From an uncultured Prevotellaceae bacterium (GTDB lineage: Bacteria; Bacteroidota; Bacteroidia; Bacteroidales; Muribaculaceae): DNA of 64,000 nt. Position 1 is the stretch's first letter. Every line of letters starts with the position of its first letter. A program made the translations under genes and the position numbers. Shown here in pieces: positions 53,459 to 60,748 of the stretch. The notes under the pieces are model-generated. The model did not search any database, was not told the origin of the DNA, and saw only the letters and a list, made by a program, of their open reading frames with translations. The stretch spans positions 310,001 to 374,000 of the forward strand of contig ONJS01000008.1 of NCBI GenBank assembly GCA_900318205.1, read 5' to 3'.

Positions 53459-56400
53459 ATGAAAAAACAATTAGCACTGTTGGCCGCTCTGGCAATCGCC
53501 TGCGGAGCACCGGCTGGGATGACATCGTTGCCCAGCACGGGTTTCACAGCCGAGGCCCAGGCCAGCAAAGTCTCTGGCGTCATACGTGACGCCCAAGGTG
53601 AGCCCCTCATCGGCGCGACCGTTAAAGTCAAGGGTACCAACCGCGGTACCGCTACCGATGTGGACGGCAAGTATTCAATCAACGCCAACCGAGGTGACGT
53701 GCTCGTCGTTTCCTACGTGGGTAGCAAACCCATGGAGGTCACTGTGGGCAGCAACAGCATGGACATTGACATGGCTGCCAATGACCAGGTCCTCGACGAG
53801 GTTGTTGTAACCGCACTCGGTATCCGCAAGGACAAGAAGTCGCTGGGTTATGCAGTTGACGACTTGAAGGCCGAGGAACTGATGCGCAACAAGAGCGCTA
53901 ACGCCATCAACTCCCTGTCGGGTAAGATTGCTGGTGTGAACATCACCCAGTCGTCTGGTGCTGCCGGTTCTGGTGCCCAGATTATCCTGCGTGGTGGTAC
54001 GTCTGGAGCCGAGAGCCGCGACAATCAGCCGCTGTTTGTTGTGGATGGTGTTATCTATGATAACTCGTCGGCAGTAGTCGGTAACTCCGCATTTGATGGT
54101 ATCATGAACAGTGCAACCACCACTTCCAACCGTGTGATGGATATCAACCCCGAGGATATTGATAACATCAGTGTCCTAAAGGGTCCGGCTGCATCGGCAC
54201 TTTATGGTAGCCGTGCTGCCAACGGTGTTGTGCTGATTACTACCAAGAAAGGTAAGGAGGGTCGCGTTGAGGTTAACTTGAGCGCCAAGTACATCCTTTC
54301 TCAGGTGAGCAATCTGCCCAAGGTACAGAAGCAGTTTGGCCGTGGTTATCTCCAGGATTACTATGCAGAGGACGGTAGCTACCAGGGTGCCCGCTATGGC
54401 GATACCCATTCCTACAACAGTTGGGGCGCTCCCCTCAAGGACTCTGGCTTGCAGTGGAATGACAACATCGGTGACTTCTTCCAGAATGGTGGCATTTGGG
54501 ACACCAACCTGAGCATCAGCGGTGGTAACAAGAACGGTAACTTCTACTTCAGCGGTTCTTTCTATGACCAGACGGGTATCGTTCCCAAGACTGGTTACAA
54601 GAAAGCTACCTTCCGCTTCAACGGCGAGCAGCGCTGGAGCATCTTCACCGTGGGCGCCAATGCAGCCTACAGTGATGCCCGCACGTCCAAGACCCTGACG
54701 GGTGCTGCTCTCTATGGTTCAAGCGGTACCGGTGCGCTCTATGCAGTGTACAACTGGCCCACCAGCGAGTACATGAAGCATTATCTCAACGATGATGGTT
54801 CACGTTATCGCATGTTCGGAGACGAGATCGAGCCCTGGAGTGAGATGGATAATCCTTACTGGATCATCAACAAGAACCCCATGAAGGATAACACCGAGCG
54901 CTTCACCGGTAACTTCAGCGTGAAGGCCGATATCACCGATTGGTGGTGGATTAGCTACCGCATGGGTGTGGATAGCTACACGACCGACAACTCGCTGCGC
55001 ATCGCCAGTGGCGGTGTCTTCAAGAACGAATGGCTTAACGGTTTCATGAGCGACAACACGCTGCGCTTCCGTTACTTGAGCAACAACTTGATGACCAACT
55101 TCAACAAGCAGTTTGGCGACTTCAACTTCAATTTGATGCTGGGTGGTTCTACCGACTATACCAAGACCCGCCGCGATTATCAGAAGGGTTGGGACTTCCA
55201 GATTGCTGATTTCTATAGCTACAACAACGTTCCCGATTCCAACAAGAAGTTCTCTCATTCCAGCTCGCGCAAGCGCATGGTATCGGCCTTCGGCGAGTTC
55301 CGCATGGACTGGCGCAACGCCATCTTCCTGACCGTTACCGGCCGTAACGACTGGACCTCTACCCTGCCCATCGAAAACCGCAGCTACTTCTATCCCAGTG
55401 TGAGCGGCGCTATCGCTTTCACCGAGCTCTTCCGTGAGAGCCTGCCCGACTGGTTCAGCTATGGTAAGATTCGTGGATCATGGGCCAAGGTCGGTAAGGA
55501 CACCAACCCCTATGAAACCGCAACGACACTGTGGCCCGTGGGTGAATACCTGCTGGGCACCATCGGTCTGGGTAACAGCTGGGAGCGTGGTAACCCCTAC
55601 ATCAAGCCAGAGATGGGTAATGCCCTCGAGTTTGGTATCGAACTGCGCTTCATCCAGAATCGCTTGAAATTTGACGCTACCTGGTACAAGAACAAGTCGG
55701 TCAACCAGATTCTGTCGCCGCGTGGTCCTCAGTCCACCGCCTACATCTTCTGCTCGATTAACGCCGGTACCGTTTACAACAAGGGTCTTGAGCTCAGCTT
55801 GAGTGGTACTCCCATCCAGACCCGTGACTTCACTTGGGAAACTGGCATCAACGCTGCTGGCAACCGTGGTACCATGGATGGCCTGCCCGCTGGTATGGAC
55901 ATCATGTACCTGACCGACGTACAGTATGGCAGCGCCAAAGCTGCAACCTTCTCGGGTGGTGACTTTATGGCTATCGCTGGTACCAAGTGGGCCCGCGTGG
56001 CAGACACCGAGGAGAACCGCAAGTACAATCCCGACATGATCGGCAAACTGATTCTTGACAAGAACGGCATGCCTCAGGTTGCCGAGTCTGGCAAGATCTA
56101 CGAGGTGGGCAACCGTGAACCCAAGTTCACTGGCGGTTGGAACAACACCTTCACATGGAGAAACGTTTCGTTCAATATGCTATGGGAATTCCGCGTTGGT
56201 GGCGATGTATTCAATGGCACCAAGTATGCCATGACCCAGAGCGGTGTGAGCAAGTTCTCGGGTGACATCCGCAATCAAGCCCTGACCATCAGCGGTGTGA
56301 ACGGCCACGACGAGGTTGTCGGCAAGGACGCTAATGGCAATGACATCACTGCCACCATCTATACCGACGTAACCAACACCTGGAAGCCCGGTGAGACCTG

Positions 56401-57298
56401 CACCTACAATGACAAGCAGATGAGCTCGACCAATGTGATCACCAGCTACTACACTGGTGCCTATGGCTACGAGACCGCTAACTGGATTACCAAGGTGAAC
56501 AGCTTACGTCTGCGCACCATCTCACTGAGCTATAGCCTGCCCAAGGCCCTGCTGGCCAAGACTAGGGTTCTCGACCGCGCCATCATTACCGCCAGCGCTA
56601 CCAATCTGTTATTGTTCACCAACTATGATGGTGATCCCGAGGTGGCTGCCGCTGGTGCTGGCCGAGGTGGTTCATCATCAGTAGGTTTTGACTACTGTGG
56701 TGTTCCCTCAACCCGTCAGTATGCACTCGGTGTTAACTTGACCTTCGGTGGCGACTATACCGCTCCCGCTCGCGTGAACAACGTTGAGCTCGACCTCTTG
56801 AACGGTCAGATCAACGACCTGCGCAACCAGCTGGCTAGCGCTCAGAACGCTAGCAACGCCCGCATTGCTCAGCTCGAGAATGACCTCGCTGCTGCCAACA
56901 AGGCTCTTGCCAACTGCAAGAACGACCTGAATGCTGCCAAGAATGTTGCTCCCAAGGTGGTTGACAACAGCAAGCAGTACATGAACATCCTGGTTCACTA
57001 TCCCAAGTCAGGTACCAGCATTACCGCCGATCAGCGTGCCAACGTTGAGCGTATTGCTACCTACATGAAGAGCCATCCCGAGGCAACCTGCGTTATCAAG
57101 GGTTATGCTTCTCCCGAGGGCAACCAGGAGAACAACATCAAGCTCGCTAACGGCCGTGCCGCCAGCGTGAAGGATATGCTTGTCAAGAAGTATGGTATTG
57201 ATGCCAAGCGCATCAAATCCGAGGGTCAGGGTATCAGCAACATGTTTGATGAACTGAGCTGGAACCGTGTTTCCATCTGTGAGATCATCGTGAAGTAA
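53459..57298 (+). CDS. SusC-type receptor with C-terminal coiled coil and OmpA-like domain
   Basis: 1279 residues from the ATG at 53459 (MKKQLALLAALAIACGAPAG); the GTG two codons earlier is less likely. Carboxypeptidase-D-like domain (VSGVIRDAQGEPLIGATVKV), TonB plug (LDEVVVTALGIRKDKKSLGY, ISVLKGPAASALYGSRAANG) and barrel ending GVNLTFGGDY. It then continues with a coiled coil (LLNGQINDLRNQLASAQNAS, IAQLENDLAAANKALANCKN) and an OmpA-like domain (ILVHYPKSGTSITADQRANV, KGYASPEGN, IKLANGRAASVKDMLVKKYG, NRVSICEIIVK). The last 50 residues differ from those of the 49144 protein at only a few positions although the barrels are clearly divergent. It is followed by its SusD gene at 57405. Confidence 0.94.
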   Translation: MKKQLALLAALAIACGAPAGMTSLPSTGFTAEAQASKVSGVIRDAQGEPLIGATVKVKGTNRGTATDVDGKYSINANRGDVLVVSYVGSKPMEVTVGSNSMDIDMAANDQVLDEVVVTALGIRKDKKSLGYAVDDLKAEELMRNKSANAINSLSGKIAGVNITQSSGAAGSGAQIILRGGTSGAESRDNQPLFVVDGVIYDNSSAVVGNSAFDGIMNSATTTSNRVMDINPEDIDNISVLKGPAASALYGSRAANGVVLITTKKGKEGRVEVNLSAKYILSQVSNLPKVQKQFGRGYLQDYYAEDGSYQGARYGDTHSYNSWGAPLKDSGLQWNDNIGDFFQNGGIWDTNLSISGGNKNGNFYFSGSFYDQTGIVPKTGYKKATFRFNGEQRWSIFTVGANAAYSDARTSKTLTGAALYGSSGTGALYAVYNWPTSEYMKHYLNDDGSRYRMFGDEIEPWSEMDNPYWIINKNPMKDNTERFTGNFSVKADITDWWWISYRMGVDSYTTDNSLRIASGGVFKNEWLNGFMSDNTLRFRYLSNNLMTNFNKQFGDFNFNLMLGGSTDYTKTRRDYQKGWDFQIADFYSYNNVPDSNKKFSHSSSRKRMVSAFGEFRMDWRNAIFLTVTGRNDWTSTLPIENRSYFYPSVSGAIAFTELFRESLPDWFSYGKIRGSWAKVGKDTNPYETATTLWPVGEYLLGTIGLGNSWERGNPYIKPEMGNALEFGIELRFIQNRLKFDATWYKNKSVNQILSPRGPQSTAYIFCSINAGTVYNKGLELSLSGTPIQTRDFTWETGINAAGNRGTMDGLPAGMDIMYLTDVQYGSAKAATFSGGDFMAIAGTKWARVADTEENRKYNPDMIGKLILDKNGMPQVAESGKIYEVGNREPKFTGGWNNTFTWRNVSFNMLWEFRVGGDVFNGTKYAMTQSGVSKFSGDIRNQALTISGVNGHDEVVGKDANGNDITATIYTDVTNTWKPGETCTYNDKQMSSTNVITSYYTGAYGYETANWITKVNSLRLRTISLSYSLPKALLAKTRVLDRAIITASATNLLLFTNYDGDPEVAAAGAGRGGSSSVGFDYCGVPSTRQYALGVNLTFGGDYTAPARVNNVELDLLNGQINDLRNQLASAQNASNARIAQLENDLAAANKALANCKNDLNAAKNVAPKVVDNSKQYMNILVHYPKSGTSITADQRANVERIATYMKSHPEATCVIKGYASPEGNQENNIKLANGRAASVKDMLVKKYGIDAKRIKSEGQGISNMFDELSWNRVSICEIIVK

Positions 57299-57310
57299 GT
57301 ATAAATTGAG

Positions 57311-57390
57311 TCGTCAGTTGTCAGTCGTCAGTTGTCAGCGGCATCCGCAATCAACTGAAAACTGAAAACTGAAAACTGAAAACTGAAAAC
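57311..57390. repeat. Short tandem repeats between SusC and SusD
   Basis: TCGTCAGTTGTCAG occurs twice (57311-57338), and AACTGAAA is repeated five times (57352-57390). The spacer between a SusC and its SusD is normally short, so this repeat lengthens it to about 105 bases. Confidence 0.7.
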
Positions 57391-57404
57391 AAAAAGAAAA
57401 TAAT

Positions 57405-59312
57405 ATGAAATCATTGAAATCAATTATACTGTGCGGTTTGGGAGTCGCAGCATTGTCGCTGACCTCGTGCAACGACTGGCTGGATGTGAACACCGATCCC
57501 GATAACCCTTCAGACCAGATCGTGAGCTATGATCAGCGTCTTGCACACCTTGAGTTCTATTCCAATAGCGCTCACCAATTTGCCGATTGGCGCACCAACT
57601 TTATTACTGGTGACTGGACCCGTTACTACAATGGTGGCACTTACTGGCACATGTCCTACTGGAATCCCCAGACGGGTGCCGTGACCACCTCCTATCAGTG
57701 GTTCTTTGTCGGCGCCTATGCCAATATCGTTGACATGTACAACAAGGCTATGGCCGCTAACGACAAGAAGTTTGCAGGTATCGCTCGACTGATGAAGGCT
57801 TATGGCTTCATGCTCATGACCGACCTTCACGGTGAGATGCCCTATACTGAGGCTGGTGGTATCGAGGCTCTGCCTCACTACGACACGGGCCGCACCATCT
57901 TCATGGGCTGTATCAATGACATTGAGGAGGCTATTGCACTGCTCGAGGAAGGCCGCAGCCAGACGGGTAACGAGTATGCCGACCTGGGCGCTGTTGACTT
58001 TTGGAACCAGGGTAATGTTGACAAGTGGATCAAGTTGGCCTACTTCCTGAAAGCCCGCTGGTTGCTCAAGCTCACCAAGAAGGGTACTGGCAGCTACAAG
58101 GATGGCAAGTATGATGCTAACGAGATTCTCGCCTGCCTTGACAAGGCCATGCAGAGCAATGCCGACAACACCATCATCTACCACACCGACGACAACGGTG
58201 CCACCCACGACGTGCTGGGTTGGGATGAGCCTGTTGACTACTCACCCCTGTATTCAGTGTGCGGTATGAATGCCGGTTACATGGTGACCAAGATGCTCTA
58301 TGATAACCTGACCAACTTTGGCGGTTATGGTGTCGAGGATCCCCGTGCTGACCACATCATCCCCTGGGCTTACAGCGAGAAGGGCGATAACACGCCCGCC
58401 GAAATTAAGTGGATTGGCAACTGGCGTCGTTCGCTGGGTGTTGACATGGCTTCGGGTATCAACCAGGCTGGTGGCCCCCTGCGTGCCGCTTACACCACAT
58501 CTGCTGTTGAGAAAGGCCCCGAAGGCAACAAGAAGACCTTCCTGCACTGGTACATCAACGACAACAACCCTGACCGTTGGGGTGATACCGTCTATGTAGA
58601 GTGCACCAGCGAGTCTAAGGGTTATGCTGGCAAGAAGGACCTGCTCTATCGCCGTGGTGGTGCTGATGTCGAGGGGTCTAAAGAGTCCGGAACATACTAC
58701 ACCCGCGTGAGCTCGCCCACCTATGTTGGCACCTATGCCGAGTGCTGCCTGATCCGTGCCGAGGTTCTCTTCAACCAGGGCCAGAAGGCTGCCGCATTTG
58801 AAGCCTACAAGAAGGGTATCCAGGCTAGCATCGAACTGATGAATGAGAAGCTGAAGGCTTGGGTTTCTGAGGATCCCAGCCTCGCCGACTGCCCGTCGTT
58901 CACCCCGATTGAGCAAGGAGCTATCGACAACTTCCTGAACAATGGTATCGGTAATGCTGGCAACATCACCTTGGGCCACATCCTTACCCAGAAGCGTATC
59001 GCCCTCAACTTCTCAGTCGAGATTTGGAACGATATGCGCCGCTATGACTTCGATCCCAACCTGTTCTTCGGTTGGCACATCCCCGCTTATCACGCATTTG
59101 TAGCCGCTGCTACCAAGGGTATCCCCGAGGGCAAGCAGTTCCGCCGCTGGCGTCAGTGCTCACACGAGTACAACTACAATGCTGCCAACCTGCAGGCCAT
59201 CGGTGCCGAGGTTCCTGGCGCCGTGATGACCAAGGACGGCAAGGAGAACCGCTGGAATGAGGATGATGAGGTTTGGACCATCCCCGTATGGTGGGACAGC
59301 AACCAAGAGTAA
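57405..59312 (+). CDS. SusD/RagB-like nutrient-binding lipoprotein, SusD-like_2 type
   Basis: 635 residues. Signal and lipobox (AALSLTSC) followed by NDWLDVNTDPDNPSDQIVSY, the hallmark of the SusD-like_2 group (DVNTDPNNP). Helical repeats follow (GIARLMKAYGFMLMTDLHGE, LLEEGRSQTGNEYADLGAVD). It is the lid of the receptor encoded at 53459. This subgroup differs from the classic SusD at 47395, so the two divergent pairs probably take up different ligands. The signal peptide is nearly identical to that of the 47395 protein. Confidence 0.92.
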   Translation: MKSLKSIILCGLGVAALSLTSCNDWLDVNTDPDNPSDQIVSYDQRLAHLEFYSNSAHQFADWRTNFITGDWTRYYNGGTYWHMSYWNPQTGAVTTSYQWFFVGAYANIVDMYNKAMAANDKKFAGIARLMKAYGFMLMTDLHGEMPYTEAGGIEALPHYDTGRTIFMGCINDIEEAIALLEEGRSQTGNEYADLGAVDFWNQGNVDKWIKLAYFLKARWLLKLTKKGTGSYKDGKYDANEILACLDKAMQSNADNTIIYHTDDNGATHDVLGWDEPVDYSPLYSVCGMNAGYMVTKMLYDNLTNFGGYGVEDPRADHIIPWAYSEKGDNTPAEIKWIGNWRRSLGVDMASGINQAGGPLRAAYTTSAVEKGPEGNKKTFLHWYINDNNPDRWGDTVYVECTSESKGYAGKKDLLYRRGGADVEGSKESGTYYTRVSSPTYVGTYAECCLIRAEVLFNQGQKAAAFEAYKKGIQASIELMNEKLKAWVSEDPSLADCPSFTPIEQGAIDNFLNNGIGNAGNITLGHILTQKRIALNFSVEIWNDMRRYDFDPNLFFGWHIPAYHAFVAAATKGIPEGKQFRRWRQCSHEYNYNAANLQAIGAEVPGAVMTKDGKENRWNEDDEVWTIPVWWDSNQE

Positions 59313-59338
59313 TCCCCCACTCCATCTGAAAATAACGT

Positions 59339-59375
59339 CCGCCGAGGAAAAAAACGCCTCGGCGGCGTTTTTTTT
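59339..59375 (+). terminator. Intrinsic terminator of the second SusCD operon
   Basis: CCGCCGAGG (59339-59347) pairs with CCTCGGCGG (59357-59365), followed by CG and eight T's. Confidence 0.85.
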
Positions 59376-59409
59376 CAGTGAGGAGTTAGAAGTGAGGAGT
59401 TAGGAGTGA
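59370..59409. repeat. Dispersed GAGGAGTTAG repeat, copy 2
   Basis: TTTTTTCAGTGAGGAGTTAG and AAGTGAGGAGTTAGGAGTGA, identical over 40 bases to 19271-19310 before menE. Here it overlaps the terminator T-run and continues as degenerate copies to about 59432. Confidence 0.7.
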
Positions 59410-59439
59410 GAGGTGAAGAGTGAGGAGTTAGATGTGTGA

Positions 59440-59517
59440 TGTGAAGACGCCCGAAGGGCGGCCTGTTGAATAACCCGCGTGGTGCCAGGAATAGGCGATG
59501 CAGACGCCCGGAGGGCG
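59440..59517. repeat. REP-type palindromes left of the transposon
   Basis: Two hairpins of the same kind, CGCCC-GAA-GGGCG (59448-59460) and CGCCC-GGA-GGGCG (59505-59517), with a degenerate copy of the TGAATAACCCG motif between them. The second hairpin directly adjoins the left inverted repeat of the transposon. The set recurs at 60327-60453. Confidence 0.7.
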
Positions 59518-59635
59518 GCACTTTGAGTAACCCGTGGTAATGCTGGCGATTGAGCGTAGCGAGAGAGTCAGCATCACCACGGGTATTGCGATATAAGAAG
59601 ATGTCGCTGGAGGCGACCCCACTGCCCGACAAGTC

Positions 59636-59666
59636 TTGTGTAGTTGCAACATTCTGTGTACCTTTG
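59636..59666 (+). promoter_or_regulatory. Promoter of the transposase gene
   Basis: TTG at 59636-59638, a 20-base spacer and TACCTTTG at 59659-59666, 7 bases before the ATG at 59674. A leaderless or very short-leader transcript is predicted, which may limit transposase output. Confidence 0.65.
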
Positions 59667-59673
59667 CTCCATC

Positions 59674-60123
59674 ATGAGTTATACCCATCTTGTTTATCAT
59701 ATCGTCTTTCGCACTCACCGTAGCCTCCCAGCCATTGACGAGCAGCATGAGCGGGAGTTGTATGCCTATATTCACGGCTACATCATGAAACATAAGGCGA
59801 AATTATATCGCATTGGCGGTATGCCTGATCATATCCACATGCTTGTATCAATACCTCCTGATATTGCGGTTTCAGAGTTCATGCGAGGGCTGAAATTTGC
59901 TACAAGCAATTGGTTAAAACATAACCCTTTATTTCCTTTGTTCTCAGGCTGGGGTGAAGGATATGCCGCTTTCACCTACTCAAAGGAGCAGATTCCAGTG
60001 GTAAAACAATACATCATCAATCAGAAAGAACATCACCACAAGACCACTTTTGCCGAGGAGTATAGGCAGTTTATCCTTGATAATGGTGGTGAGATTAATG
60101 AGGCTTATTTCCTGAAGGACTGA
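59674..60123 (+). CDS. Y1 (HUH) transposase, REP-associated tyrosine transposase type
   Basis: 149 residues from the ATG at 59674 (MSYTHLVYHIVFRTH). The metal-binding HUH motif is PDHIHMLVS (H53, H55) and the catalytic tyrosine is probably Y113 in VVKQYIINQKEHH. The single-domain enzyme cuts single-stranded DNA at hairpins and forms a 5'-phosphotyrosine link. All expected elements are present, so it may be active. It ends 7 bases before the right inverted repeat. Confidence 0.88.
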   Translation: MSYTHLVYHIVFRTHRSLPAIDEQHERELYAYIHGYIMKHKAKLYRIGGMPDHIHMLVSIPPDIAVSEFMRGLKFATSNWLKHNPLFPLFSGWGEGYAAFTYSKEQIPVVKQYIINQKEHHHKTTFAEEYRQFILDNGGEINEAYFLKD

Positions 60124-60326
60124 CACTGATGGGGTCGCCTCCAGCGACATTTACATGTATCGCGGTGCCCGTGGTGATGCTGACTCTCTCGCTGCGCTCG
60201 TTTCGTCAGCATTACCACGGGTTACTCAGAGGTCACCCTTCGGGTGTTTCTCCCTCATGCTGTTCTGCCGTGTATTTCGTTTTGAGGATGAGCCTCTAAG
60301 TATCCAGCAACGAGTGTGAAAGGGCG

Positions 60327-60481
60327 ATGCTGACGCCCGAAGGGCGGCCCGTTGAGTAACCCGTGGTACTTGCCACCGTAACGAGCATAGCGAGTGTAGG
60401 GGCGGGCACCACGGGTACCGCGATGCGAATAAACGTCGCCGAAGGCGACCCCCTTTCCCCTGCTTGTGTGATATACCTTTG
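60327..60481. repeat. Second left end of the REP element, without transposase
   Basis: GACGCCCGAAGGGCGG hairpin, GTTGAGTAACCCGTGGT, a diverged loop with GAGCATAGCGAG, ACCACGGGTACCGCGAT, and the GTCGCC-GAA-GGCGACCCC hairpin occur in the same order as in 59500-59620. Even the downstream promoter-like TACCTTTG (60474-60481) is kept, followed by an ATG that leads to an immediate short frame. It is a solo end or a deleted copy of the element. Confidence 0.7.
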
Positions 60482-60613
60482 GTGCTATGTTAATTTTGTG
60501 AAAAATTTGAGGTTAATCTATAAATTGATTGGGTGTAAAATGCCGTTTTTGGTGGATTTTTGGCATTTTTCGGGCAATTTTATGTCGAAATAGTTAGTTT
60601 TTCAATAAAATGC

Positions 60614-60644
60614 TTGTTTGTGTTAATGTTTTTTTGCAATTTTG
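60614..60644 (+). promoter_or_regulatory. Promoter of the third SusC gene
   Basis: TTG (60614-60616), a 20-base spacer and CAATTTTG (60637-60644), in a context like that of 53271-53302. The leader would be about 100 nt and ends with AAGTGCGTATG, also shared with the 53459 gene. Confidence 0.5.
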
Positions 60645-60748
60645 CCTTTTGAAAGTTATACTTTCACCCCCCAAAAATGTCGCAGACTATTAATCGATGA
60701 GATATTAACCAATTCATTAACTTCAAATCAATTAAAAGCAAAGTGCGT

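Larger units (their letters stand above)
59524..60228 (+). mobile_element. REP-associated (IS200-like) transposable element with long inverted repeats
   Basis: The left repeat 59524-59620 and right repeat 60131-60228 are imperfect inverted copies of about 97 bases. The outer edges (TGAGTAACCCGTGGTAATGC) and inner edges (GTCGCTGGAGGCGACCCC and its complement) match best. Each repeat itself folds through ACCCGTGGTAATGCTG / CAGCATCACCACGGGT. A single Y1 transposase gene lies between them. Classic IS200 elements have only short terminal hairpins; long imperfect palindromes of REP type around a lone Y1 transposase fit a RAYT unit. No target duplication is expected for this enzyme class. Confidence 0.75.

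Noticed and set aside
57311-57390. Tandem AACTGAAA repeats as a CRISPR array
   Set aside because: Units are 8 bases without unique spacers and no cas gene is present. No CRISPR array was found anywhere in the window.
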